A stretch of DNA of 64,000 nt from Agapanthus africanus (Eukaryota > Streptophyta > Magnoliopsida > Asparagales > Amaryllidaceae). This document shows positions 20,946 through 32,266 of this stretch, piece after piece (the first letter of the stretch is position 1; each line of letters starts with the position of its first letter). The translations under genes were made by a program, and so were the position numbers. The notes below the pieces were generated by a model. That model was not told the origin of the DNA. It worked only from the letters and a program-made list of their open reading frames with translations, and searched no databases. The DNA lies in assembly GCA_030015575.1 (NCBI GenBank), contig JASDDO010000014.1:168921911-168985910 (forward strand), in the 5' to 3' direction.

Positions 20946-21479
20946 GGGCTGTTTGTTTGGAAGTAATTGTCCAAAAAAATGAGAATCGGGGGATAAGATG
21001 CTATTCATCAAAACAAAAGAACATGAAATTATCATTCTTTTGTTTGTTTGCATGGAATAGAAATTACAAGTTGGAAATTGATATCACCTTTTAGACAATT
21101 CCAAATCCAAGCTTTTTTGTAAAGAATTGCCAAATCCCATTGACATGTAGGATTATGGGTATTATTTTATTAGGCAAAGTTATGGTCAGCTACCTTACTC
21201 TCTCTTATTTACTTTGGGTGCATTGAAAATATATGTTGTTTGTTGATTAAAAAGGTGAGAGCTTCTTAAACTCACTACATGTATCTTTATCATAATTCCC
21301 GAATTCCAATTCCCATTTGCTTTTGTAGTAACCAAGCAAAGAAAGAAATTCAAGGAGACAAAATTCATTTCAATTCTTCACAAACAAGCAAAGGAATGGA
21401 AATTCCGGAAGATAAAAAAATACTTTTACAGACCCTAATTCCCAATTCTATTTTTTGATTCCAGCAACCAAACAGCCCC
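20946..21479. mobile_element. MITE with imperfect terminal inverted repeats
   Basis: The left end GGGCTGTTTGTTTGG pairs with the right end CCAAACAGCCCC (reverse complement GGGGCTGTTTGG). The 534-bp interior is AT-rich and non-coding. Flanks GAA and TAA could be a decayed 3-bp duplication of the PIF/Harbinger type. hAT-type MITEs have similar TGTTTGG ends, so the superfamily is open. Confidence 0.6.
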
Positions 21480-21650
21480 TAAATCTCATATCCAATTTTG
21501 ACATTGCCAATAGCATTTTCGTAATTCCTCCCCTCTACTCCTATATAAATCTTGTCCTCTCCCTCTCTTCTCCTCCGTTAAAAAAAAATTTAAAAATGAA
21601 AAAGTTTAAAATTCTAACCCTAATATTTTTCTCTAAAGATGGAGAGTGGC
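21480..21650. other. Short spacer
   Basis: AT-rich DNA with poly-A runs; no feature is seen. Confidence 0.4.
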
Positions 21651-22147
21651 TGTCACGCCCTGCTTCCCAATGGACGGTAACAGTCACGTGACAAGCCCGC
21701 AACATATTTATATTAAGAAGGTCATTTCTTAAAATACATATGCTAAACGTAAATAAGCAATTATACACAGTGCAAGAATAATAAGAGCATGAAATTTTCA
21801 ACAAACTACTTTATTTGCATTCATTCAACAAACTTTATTTACATGGATGGATATTCTGAAAAGAAAATGCAAATAACATGAAATGCCTAAACAAGTGGCA
21901 TACTGGTAATGAAAAACTGAGCAGGAAATCTGAAGGTCGGTTTGGGCTGCGATCTAGGCACAGTCTTCAGCAGTCGGATCCACCTCTTCGGTTTCTAGAT
22001 TATCTCACGAGCATTCCAAAGAAATAAAAGTGGATGGAATGCATGTCGGTGAACTTACGCCCGATAAGTCTCCAAAAGAAATTATGATATCTAGCAGGTA
22101 CAAAAGTAATGTAATATGGCAGGTATAACATAACAAGTGATAAGTGT
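21651..22147 (-). mobile_element. LTR fragment of family I, inverted
   Basis: It starts with TGTCACGCCCTGCTTCCCA, the reverse complement of the Tekay-type LTR terminus. It matches 13448-14177 in inverse orientation, including the GCATGCCACTxGTTTAGGCAT block. It is cut at 22147 by LTR J. Confidence 0.65.
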
Positions 22148-23195
22148 TGTTGGGGTCAAAAATTACACCCCGGTTGACCAAGTCAAAGTCAAAGTCAACC
22201 CAAACCAAGTGAGCCCATACCTAAGTCGAGCTCGAACATGACAAGACTAGCCTCCCCCATGCTAAGAAGAAAATTATGTAATAAATAACTTTGATATAAT
22301 TTTCATGCATGAATGTAAAATAAATGGACAAAAAGACAAATTTTTGTAAAGCCCATAGCTCATGTGAAAAAAGAAACAAGCACATGAGGCATGAGATTGG
22401 AAAAATGCCACTTTGTAGAGCCCAAGGGGCTATATGTAAATTTGTAAGCCTATATAAGGCAACTTTATGATGAAATGTAGATAATAATTCATTCTCTTCA
22501 AAAATTAGGGTTATGTGTTTCCTTCTCCTTCCTCAAGATTTTAAACCCAGTTCTTTTTTTAAATTAAATCAAAAGTTTAACTCTTCCTTTTCCAAAAAAA
22601 AATTAGTTTTCACCATAAAACCCTTGAAGGAAAGCTTGGATCTCCCATCAAATCTCTTAAAATCCCACCCCCTTTTCTTCAAGATCCAGCCAACAGAGAG
22701 GAGGAAGAAAGAGACTCATCTTCAAAAATCCCATTGTAGGAAGATTCGAGGCTCAAGAGAAGATCCAGGGCTCAAGAGAAAAGAAATGAGTCCCCTTTCA
22801 TCATCTCCGAAAATCTCTTGGGAGTTTAACTCCGAACAAGAAGCTTTTCTTTAGGAGTTTAGCTCCTAACCAATCTCTGAGAAACTCAACTCCAAGATCC
22901 AAATTCTCGATAGAGTTAAACCCCAAAAATCTAGAACTTTTAGGAGTTTAACTCCACAAAAAGATTCCTTTTGCAGGAGTTTAACACCTAGTCCAGGGGC
23001 AAAGCCCTTTTTTCTGCGAGCGCCCAGCATCCACGTGCAGGGAGCGTGATCCGCTGACGCCAGTGCTCACGTGCAGGATGCGTGATCCGCTGTCGCCCGA
23101 CGCCCGCACGCCATGCACGTGGCCTGCTGTCGGCGCCCGCGCGTAGGGCGTGTGGCCCGCTGGCGCTCGGCGCCCGCACGCAGGGCGCGTGATCC
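22148..23195 (+). mobile_element. LTR J, 5' part (Tat-like, related to LTR G)
   Basis: It begins TGTTGGGGTCAAAAATTACA, a good LTR start. It has a TATA box (TATATAAGG at 22451), then short stems such as TAGGAGTTTAGCTCCTA, GGAGTTTAACTCC and GGGCAAAGCCC (22850-23010), then GC-rich units with CACGTG (23010-23195). The order of parts matches LTR G although the sequences differ. It is broken at 23195, where LTR H starts; the remainder should lie to the right of this window. Confidence 0.7.
23010..23195 (+). repeat. GC-rich CACGTG repeats in LTR J
   Basis: About four degenerate units of 35-45 bp share CGCxCGCACGCAGGGCGCGTG and GATCCGCTG. Two intact CACGTG cores and several decayed ones are present. 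Confidence 0.65.
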
Positions 23196-23688
23196 TGTAA
23201 CGACCGTGTTTTCTAATACCTAATGAAATATCTTTTATTTAAATTGTTAGTATCAAGTAATTATTTATGTGTTTCATTGATAGAAAAAATATTTTTATTT
23301 TTTTTAGTAATGTTAGTAATTTTCAAAGAATTGAAATATGATTAACGGAATTTTCTAAAATCTATTTATATTTTTCTAGGCTTTAAATGCTTTAATAAAA
23401 TTTTATAATGCCTTAAAATAATTTACATATTTGTATTATCAATTAAAATAATTAGTTCATAATTAAAATATTTTTAAAGATAAAATAGATTTTAAATAAT
23501 TATGATAACAAACAAAAATCATAGATATGGGAATATTACTTAATTTTAGCCCAAAATCATTTTTTTAAAACTGGAGATAACAATAAGATATATTTTCTGG
23601 AATTTTCTCAGATTTTTCCGTATTTTTACAATATTTAAAACTATTTTTTAAAACTAAATTCGATTTTTTTAACAATAAACAGTTTAGT
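23196..23688 (+). mobile_element. LTR H, piece 1
   Basis: AT-rich LTR start. Its last five bases TTAGT (23684-23688) are one copy of the target duplication of element A. Confidence 0.75.
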
Positions 23689-25045
23689 TATAATACCCAG
23701 TTCTTTTATACACCAATAACCGTATTTTTGTTACTTCCAAATTTATTTAATTATATTTATAATTATTTTATTTGTCTTGAAACCCTAAACCCAAATCCTA
23801 TCACTTATTCCTTTTATTTTCCTATTTTCCCTAGCCTAACTACTTTCCTTTTCCCTTTCTTTTCTTTTAGCCCCCAACTCAGACTGGCCCAACTCCCCTT
23901 TTTGCTTTTTTATTTATTTTCCTAATTCTAAACCCAACTCAGCCCGGCCCACTCCCTTTCCCTTTTATTCTTCGCCAAGCTCCCAAGCCCAGCCCAACAC
24001 CCACAACACAAACCCGACCCGACCCGCTTCCTAACCTTCCTTCCTCCCCTTCGTTCTCTTTTCCCGCTTCTTCTGCGAGAACCCACATACCCCCGTTCCC
24101 TACGTCGCCGCCTTCTTCGCCAATGCCCCGCTCCTCGCGACCACGTCTCTCGTGCCCACGACACGCGTACTCCCCCTACGAACCGCTCCCCTCAACGGCC
24201 CCTCCTCCTTCACACTCTCAATCTCAACTCCCTCCTCTTTCTCTCTCCCTCTCTCTCATTACATCCCTCTCTCTCTGCACCTCCCTCACTCTCAATCACA
24301 CTCTCTATCTCCCTCACAAACCAAACCGAGCCCCTTCAATCTCCCCCTCACCGTCGATGAACCATCATCGACGAGCCTCCCTCACAGCCACCACCTTCTT
24401 CTTCTTCTCTATTGACAACAACTCTACCTAACCGAACACCTCCTCCACTGCATCCCCGATCCTCATATACAGAACCACAACCTCACAGCTACCATCGGAC
24501 TCCTCGAAGCCGCCAGCTACCTTCTTCGATAAGCTACCGCCGCAACTACGTCCTCATCTCTCTCCACAACCCAAGCGCCCCTCCTTTCTTCCACCGCACA
24601 CCACGAGCCCACTCCTCCAAACCCAACAAATCCATTGCAACACCTTTGACACAGCCTTCAACCTCTACCGTCGAGGCCACCACCATTGCCATCGACCTCT
24701 CCGAGCCACCAGGCACCAACCCACAGCACCGAACCTTCTGAGATCCCAGCGACCCCCTCGCATCACCAAGGCTACCACCTCACCTCAGCTAAGCCTCAAC
24801 CACCACACCTGAGCTTAAGTCGAGCCCCCGACATTTCGTCGAGCACCTACGTTGATCACTGTTGCCGCCATTCGGGTCACCGACGCCGCCATCAAATCTG
24901 TGGCCTCGACCCCTTAGGCCGTTACCATCATCAACACGCCATCCGTCGCAACGCCGTACACATCCGTCACTGCCATGCCGTACCGTGCGTGTGACGGACC
25001 CACTCCCGTGTCGCCCCCGTGCCCAGTCTCTGTGTCACCGCAGAC
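23689..25045 (+). mobile_element. 5' LTR of element A, piece 1
   Basis: It matches 51037-52425. It contains pyrimidine-rich and CCA-rich text that creates Ser/Pro/Thr-rich open frames with no domain. It ends GCAGAC, the left TSD copy of element B. Confidence 0.9.
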
Positions 25046-26579
25046 TGTCACGCCCCGCTTCCCAAAATATGGAAAACGAGGGATGACTAAGCCAGCCATG
25101 CTCCTACGGTCAAGGAATAATCCTGCCGTAGTCATACTTCGGCTTCTAGTATTACATGGTAATCGGTAAACAAAGCACAGCAGTAAAGGAAATATATCAT
25201 TAAATTATTATATCGAATTTTCATTGTTCACAATTCACAAATAAACAGGAAAGAACTACTAACCGAATTCGAATACAAGATCTCTAGGGAAAACAGAAAC
25301 GAAGAAAAATGTACTCCAGACTAGATCTCCGTCAGCTCGAAAGGTAAATCCGACTCCTGCGCTGGTTCTTCCTCGAGGTCTGAGCATGCACACTCAGCTC
25401 GTCATAGCGACGTAATAGCAATTTTTTTTATATGAATGACATGAAACATGCAAATACGATAATAACAGTGAAAGTAAAATGCTGATAATCGCTATGTCAC
25501 TAAATGATGCAAAGTATGATCTATGTCCCTATCAGTCTCTAGATCTTGTTTGAAATCGTATAGTGGAAAGGAGGATCATGTTTAACAGGAGTCTCGTACA
25601 TACCCGAGACAACGACCCATACGCCCGGGACATAACCCTGTCAGTCGGATCGCTAGATCCTACCTACTATATATAAGAATCACTGTTCGAATGATCATCC
25701 TCTAAAACACGGTCCAGCTAAATACGATACTCTTTCCACTTCGATTTTCCCCTTTTCCCCAGGTTCACACTATTGATGATTATGATTTAGTCGTATACAA
25801 GTATACCAATAGCACGGTTTTGTCACTGTTCACTGTATTAATCACTGTCACGAAATCATTCACTTTTCCATTGGCGTACTTGACACTCCTAAACCAATAC
25901 CATTCACGCATGATAATGGAATGTCCACTGAAAAATAACGCGCACTATCACTATGTATATGGCAGTTGGGTAAGGTATGTACGTTTATGCAGTTAACAAG
26001 TCATGTGTGATATGAACTATTATGCACGTCATAGGCTTACAAAAATTGCAGTAATTCATATGTTCAGAATTCAATGAAATGATGCAAATACGGTAACAGG
26101 TACACTCTGTCGGCAGTTCAGCAAAAATTGGTTTCAGTACAATCCGGTTTCTGGTATTCAAGTTACAGCCGTTTCAATTTAAGTGCTCGCTGCAGGAAAT
26201 TCAGTTTCTGAACTGAACGTCTGTTTCGCGACACGATTTTCATCCAGTTGGGCTCATAATTTAGTGATGCTACAGTTGAATGAAATCTAGGGTTTTCAAT
26301 AGGGTTTCCAACACAATAGATGGATTCTCAATCGCATCTGTACGTCAGAAGTTATGCGCTATTCAACACTAGTGTATCAATTCTATTTCTGTTTGGGACT
26401 GCTATGCGTCCTGATCTTTTAAATTGCAGTTTAAATAGTAAACGACGATATAACGGGGTGAAATCACTTGAGTTATTTATCTAACAGATTTATCTTCAAT
26501 AAAATGCAGGGTTCCGCAACAAACAAGTTCAGGCAGCGAAGGGGTAAGCATCATGAGACATAAAACAACAACCAGAGCT

Positions 26580-26601
26580 GCTCTGGACTGCAGTCCAGAG
26601 C
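26580..26601. repeat. 22-bp perfect palindrome in 3' LTR B
   Basis: Same GCTCTGGACTG half-site and exact reverse complement as in LTR F. Confidence 0.9.
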
Positions 26602-27870
26602 CGCTCTCCGAACCAATTATCGCCATAATTTCAGTACAGAAACAATTAAGAACTTGCAAAAGGTTATAGGTCATCGAGTCGGCTTCGATTTAAGCCCTCG
26701 AACGCATCATTTCAATGTGTACACAATTAATTGTGATTTAAACAAGTTTCAGGTGCGGGAAATTCCCAGTTTTTACGGGTGTAATTGGGGGTGTTCGTTT
26801 AAGCCATTAACAATTGTATTTTCCAGTAAAATTGCACCACAATGTTCATTATTACACGGGCCAGCATATGCAATCAAGTTCCGTCAAATTAAATGAAGGT
26901 TTTCATTTGGATCTTGCATCAAACACTTATGTCATTTAAGTTTTCATGAATCGCAAATATGGAATTAATACGGTTTTGATTTGTAACGGGAATAATATAG
27001 TATGTAGCAAGTAGGGTACTTGCCTGGAGACGTTTTGGCGATGCACGGCAGTGGCAACGGCACAAACGCGCGATGAACGGCGCGGCTAGGGTTCACGGCC
27101 TCGGCTCGCGTGTCGGTTTCGTCGCCGGAGTTGCCCGGAGAACGACTCGTGGTCACTGGAGGCGGAGTGTGGTGCTATGGGTCTCTGTGAGTGCGCTGGG
27201 GTCGACGATGGTCGGCGGTGTCGCTCCTGCGGCGGGCAGCAGTGGGTGTTTGGAGCTCACAGTGAGGGTTTGGTGTGGGTTTTGGAGAGATAGGGGGAGC
27301 AGTGGGGCTTGGGCTTGGAGGTAAGGCGATGATGCTGAGGATGTAGGGGTGTCGACGAGGTGGTTCAGGGCAGTGGGGGCTCGCCGGCGTCGAGGTGCAG
27401 GGGTGGCTGTGGTGGTGTGCAGTGAGCTCGGCGTGGGTTGAGAGAGCTCAGTGGTGGAGGAGTGTAGGGGGCTCTGTTGATGGAGAGAAGAGAGCGAGGG
27501 AGTCGACGAGGTGGTTGTAGTGGTTGTCCTCGTCGTCGGCGGCGGCGGCGAGTGATGAAGTTGGCAGTGTTTTTTTTTTTGAGGAACGAGAGAAGTGAGC
27601 ACGAGAGTGAGAGGGGGAGAGGAGAAAGGGGTTTGAGGGGTGCGCGGACGTGGTCGGGGTCGCGGGGACGCAGGGCAACGGCGCGGGCGACGTGGGCACG
27701 AGGGGGAGGCTCGGGGACGTGGGTGAAGGAAAAAGAGCAGGAGAAATTTGTAACGGGGGAGAAGATGGGTTAAAAGCGGGTCGGGTCGGGTCAGTGAAGG
27801 CGGTAAGGGTGTTGGGCCGGAAAGCTTGGGCCGGGGAAATTAAATGTTTATTTCATTTGGGAATAAAGGA

Positions 27871-28029
27871 GTGTTGGGCTGAGGAGGGAAGTTGGGCCGG
27901 GGTTTTATTAATTAAAAAGGGAAAATGGAGTGTTGGGCTGAGGAGGGAAGTTGGGCCGGGGGTTTTATTAATTAAAAAGGGAAAATGGAGTGTTGGGCTG
28001 AGGAGGGAAGTTGTGCCGGGGGTTTATTG
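27871..28029. repeat. Three-unit tandem repeat in 3' LTR B
   Basis: Units of about 60 bp share GTGTTGGGCTGAGGAGGGAA and TTTTATTAATTAAAAAGGGA. The same three units occur in the other LTR at about 45531-45690, so the repeat predates insertion. Confidence 0.85.
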
Positions 28030-28257
28030 TTTGTATGTTTTGTTTATTTTGTTTGGGCTTTGATTTTAAATTTATTTTGATTTTGGAAGGTTTAAATACT
28101 AAAACCTAAGTGACTAATTTTACACAGGGTAATACGAGAAAAATAGGATAATATTCGGGGACTTGAGAAATATAGGGAAAAATTTTATTGAAGGAAACGG
28201 GGATTTACATGATAACCCTCTTACAAAAATTTAACAAGGATACAATGAAACAAAGTA

Positions 28258-28539
28258 CTAAACAAAGAGATGTAGAAAACGTGCATGGATATCTTCCTCC
28301 CGCTCCCAGGTAGATTCTCCTGGGGAACGGCCGCCCCAAGACACTCGGACTAACGGAATGACCTTGTTCTTCAGCACTTTCTCTCTGCGGTCGAGGATGG
28401 TGGTGGGCTGCTCCTCGTATGATAGATCGGTACCCAAAACTATCTCCGAATAGTCCAGGACATGGCTCTCATTACGAGCATAACGCCTCAACTGTGACAC
28501 GTGGAAGGTATTGTGCACACCAGCTAGCGATGGAGGCAA
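28258..28539 (-). pseudogene. Element B: integrase C-terminus and chromodomain
   Basis: The reading includes VHNTFHVSQLRRY followed by ILDRREKVLKNKVIPLV and WGGRSPGESTWEREEDI, the C-terminal chromodomain of Tekay/Del chromoviruses. In relatives it guides integration to chromatin carrying heterochromatin marks. Upstream, a five-base tandem duplication of TTGCC (CTTGCCTTGCCTTGCC on the minus strand near 28543) puts this part out of frame with the integrase core. Confidence 0.85.
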
Positions 28540-29659
28540 GGCAAGGCAAGTCGATAGGCCACCTCTCCCACTTGCTCTAGCACCTCAAAAGGTCCGATAA
28601 AGCGGGGACTGAGCTTTCCCCGACCTCTGAACCTGATAACTCCACGGGTAGGGGAAATCTTCAGGAACACATGATCTCCGACATCAAATTCTAGTGCCCT
28701 CCTGCTGGTATCTGCCCAACTCTTCTGTCGATCCTGAGCCGTCTTAATATGCTGCCTGATCATTTGGACCTTGTCGACTGTCTGAACAATGAGCTCAGGA
28801 CCCAATAATCTTCGCTCTCCCACATCATCCCAACACACTGGGGATCGACACTTCCGCCCGTAAAGTGCTTCGAAAGGAGCCATCTGGATGCTAGCCTGAT
28901 AACTGTTGTTATAAGAAAACTCGACTAGATGCAGATGGTCTTCCCAGGAACCCTGAAAGTCTACATGCAGGCTCTCAACATATCCTCGAGCGTCTGAATC
29001 GTACACTCGGATTGTCCATCCGTCTGCGGGTGATAAGCTGTGCTGAATTTGAGGCGGGTACCCAAACTCTCCTATAGGCTCCTCTAAAAGTGCGACACGA
29101 ATCTGGTGTCTCGATCTGACACAATGCTGACTGGAACACCGTGAAGTCGCACTATCTCCTGCATGTATCTCTCTGCCAGTGACTCTGTCGACTGTCCTAC
29201 TCGGAATGGTAGGAAGTGTGCAGTTTTCATGAGGCAATCGACGATAACCCAAATGACGTTATTGCCCCTAGGGCTCCGTGGTAAGGCCGTTACGAAATCC
29301 ATGGTAATGTGCTCCCACTTCCATTCTGGTATCGGAAGCGGTTGCAACAATCCCGCTGTCCTCTGATATTTCACCTTCACCTGCTGGCATACCAAGCACC
29401 TGGATACGAACCTCGCAATTTCCCACTTCATTCCGTTCCACCAAAAATGCTACTTTAGATCCCGATACATCTTCGTACCTCCCAGATGCATAAAATAAGC
29501 TGAACTATGTGCCTCAGCCAGTACTTCTTCTCGAGCATCTCCTTTGGGTACGCAGAGTCTGCTACCGAATCTCAGAGAACCGTCTTCATGTATGATTAGG
29601 TCCGTTCTCAGCCCGACTTCTACTTGCGCTCTGAACTTTTGCAATTGAGGATCATCCGC
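28524..29659 (-). pseudogene. Element B: integrase, broken
   Basis: In element order: the H-H-C-C zinc-binding region (HSSAYFMHLGGTKMYRDL ... CLVCQQVK), the catalytic core with ITMDFVTALPRS (first Asp), SIVSDRDTRFVSHF (second Asp) and [10 protein letters not shown] (Glu), and the GPY/F module (FIGPFEVLEQVGEVAYRLALP). Lesions: an in-frame TAA at about 29657, a TAG after MYRDLK at about 29447, a frame change near 29084 and a one-base loss near 28965. Integrase would insert the cDNA; this copy cannot. Confidence 0.88.
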
Positions 29660-30425
29660 TTATGCAGCCTTGATGCGATCCACAAGGGAAGACTGCACCT
29701 GTAGTTGCCAAAATTGACTGAGTGCGCTCGGTGTGACGACTTCAAGCTCGAGTCTCTGAAAATCCTCAATAATGCTCTTCTGATTGGTCAACATCATGAC
29801 CGCTGGCTTATGACTGAGCGCATCCGGTACAACATTTACTTTCCCCGGGTAATACTGAAGGTCCAAGTCGTAATCTGCCATCAGCTCTAGCCATCGGTGC
29901 TGCCTCATGTTTAGTTCCTTCTGAGTGAAGATGTACTTCAGACTTTTATGATCCGTGTACACCTCCACCTTCTCGCCCAATAGATAGTGCCTCCAAATCT
30001 TCAACGCAAAGACTACTGCAGCTAACTCCAAGTCATGCGTAGGATAGTTCTTCTCGTGATTTCTCAGCTGTCGAGAGGCGTAAGCAACCACTCTGCCGTG
30101 CATCACTATGTATCACCAAACCACCGGAATCATCTGGTACTGTAAGGATAGGCGCCGTGGTTAACTTCTGCTTCAGTGTGTCAAATGCCTGAGTACACTC
30201 CTCTGTCCATGCAAACGGTACATCCTTCCCTGTCAGCCTCGTCAACGGTTCAACGATTCTTGAAAAGTCTTGGACGAACCTCCGATAATAACCTGCCAAT
30301 CCCAGAAAGCTTCTGATCTCGGCCACAGACTTCGGCGTTGGCCAATCTCTGACAGATTCTATCTTTGCCGGGTCCACTGAGATGCCTTCGCCCGAAACGA
30401 TGTGTCCCAAAAACTGAACCTTGTC
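29660..30425 (-). pseudogene. Element B: RNase H, with internal deletion
   Basis: It starts with [16 protein letters not shown] and [12 protein letters not shown] (the RT tether), goes to [17 protein letters not shown] (first catalytic Asp) and resumes at [37 protein letters not shown] and [12 protein letters not shown]. About ten residues after IHSD are missing and the frame changes at about 30105-30115. The TDH motif and NVVPDALS end are intact. Confidence 0.88.
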
Positions 30426-30428
30426 GAG

Positions 30429-31127
30429 CTAGAATTCACACTTGCTTAATTTCGCATACAGTTTCTCTTCCCGAAGAATTTGTAGAACCGTGCGCAAATG
30501 CTCGACATGCTCCTCCCCGGTCTTCGAGTAAACAAGTATGTCGTCGATAAATACAACGACAAACGTGTCCAAGTACTTTGCAAACACCCTGTTCATCAAG
30601 TCCATGAATATCGCTGGAGCATTAGTAACACCGAACGGCATCACGAGGAACTCATAGTGTCCGTATCGGGTCCTGAAAGTCGTCTTGCATACATCCTCGG
30701 CTGCTACTCTGATCTGATGATATCCAGAACGGAGATCCAACTTCGAAAATACCTTGTCCCCACTTAACTGATCGAATAAGTCGTCGATGCGCGGAATTGG
30801 GTACTTGTTCTTTATGGTGACTTTGTTCAGCTCCCGATAATCTATACACATCCGCAGCGATCCATCCTTCTTCTTCACTAACAGAACTGGTGCACCCAAC
30901 GGTGAAACGCTCGGTCGGATAAATCCCTTCTCCAATAGTTCTTCGATTTGCTTCTTCAACTCCGCCAACTCAACCGGTGCCATTCTGTACGGGGCCTTGG
31001 ATACTGGTGCCGTACCTGGAGTCAAATCGATCAAGAACTCCAAGACGCGTGGAGGTGGTAGACCTGGTAAATCTTCAGGAAACACATCCAGAAAGTCCTG
31101 AACAATCTGGGGCTGGGCTCTCATCAA
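30429..31127 (-). pseudogene. Element B: reverse transcriptase, nearly intact frame
   Basis: The frame of 232 residues carries [41 protein letters not shown]-like text ([13 protein letters not shown]), [17 protein letters not shown] and the catalytic box [13 protein letters not shown], in FIDD form as usual for Tekay. It stops at a TAG after KLSKCEF (30426-30428) that interrupts what is otherwise one frame into the tether. It overlaps the gag-protease frame (to 31075) in a different phase, which reflects a frameshift lesion, not a programmed signal. Confidence 0.9.
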
Positions 31128-32266
31128 TCTCCATAGCTGTCAGCTCCTTTGGCTTGGCTCTATACTTAGCCGGCTCCAAAGATTCGCTCCCGCCTTCGAA
31201 AATAAACTCCGGGTGATTGGGAATGCGGAATATCACGTTCCTTGCTCGGCAATTAATAACTGCATGGAAGGTACTCATCCAATCCATCCCGAGAATTGCG
31301 TCATAGCTGCCTGTCCCGATCAAAAGGAAATTCGCATAGAATTCCCTGCCACACACTACGACCGAACATGATCTACATTCTCGACTAGATATTATAATGC
31401 CATTACCCATATGTATCTCCCATCCCTTGGTTAGTGGTTCATGTGGTATGGAGTGTGTATCAATGAAATGCTCAGATATGAAACAATGCGATGCTCCAGA
31501 ATCAAATAGTACTCTAGCTGGCAAGGAATGTACGAGTAGAGTACCTGTAACAACTTCTCCTGAAGCCTCTGCCTGCTCGGCGGTCAAGGTGAAAGCCCGT
31601 CCCTGACCGCGACCTGTATAGAGTTGCCTCTGCTCATGTGGCCTCTGCTGCTGCGGTCCAGAACCTCTCTGTATCTCTGCTCGCTCGGGGCAACCGCTAA
31701 TCCTATGCTGACTGGATCCGCAAATCAAGCACTGTCCCTTGGCGCGACGACAGTCCTTCTGGGTATGCCCATCTCTGTTGCAGTAGCCGCAAACTACGTT
31801 CTGTCTCTGGGGGCGATGCTGGGGCACGAACGAACGCTTCATTTGTGCCGTTCCAGGCCTGTGAACCGGTATGACTCCTCGAGAAGGTGCATGGGTACGT
31901 GCTGGAACAACTGGGGGCTTCCTGAACTTGTTGATCAATTGCTCCTGAATTCTCGCCGCGTTGAGTACTTGTGCAAAAGTCTGCAACTCCAGTGACGCGA
32001 TCAACTGCTGCAGCTTGAAATCAAGTCCCTGCAAGAAGTGTCTGGCGCTGGTGGCCTCTGAAACGACCATGTATGGAGCAAATCGGCTCAGACGGTTGAA
32101 CTCTGCCGCGTAAACGTCCACGGGGCGGCCATTCTGCTTCAGTAGAATGAATCTTTTCTCCATATCTGCCTTGGCGGTGGAAGGGAAATAATGATCCAGG
32201 AAGCACTCCTTGAATTTACTCCATTCGATTGGCCTCTCTATCCTTCTTTCTTCAACTGTCCACCAA
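31075..32266 (-). pseudogene. Element B: gag C-terminal half and protease
   Basis: Open from the edge of element C. It starts with the WWTVEERRIERPIEW segment of the gag capsid and contains FNRLSRFAPYMV and two CCHC knuckles, CGYCNRDGHTQKDC and CLICGSSQHRISGC. Next comes the aspartic protease with VLFDSGASHCFIS (DSG active site) and DAILGMDWMS. Frame is lost near 31080. Gag packages RNA; the protease matures the polyprotein. Confidence 0.9.

Larger units (their letters stand above)
25046..28209 (-). mobile_element. 3' LTR of element B
   Basis: In element orientation it begins TGTAAATCCCCG and ends GCGGGGCGTGACA. It includes three tandem units of about 60 bp at 27871-28029 (GTGTTGGGCTGAGGAGGGAA...) and a conserved palindrome. 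Confidence 0.92.

Noticed and set aside
31075-31127. Programmed frameshift between gag-protease and RT of element B
   Set aside because: Tekay elements usually have one continuous frame; other frameshifts and stops in the copy show random decay, and no slippery site was noted.
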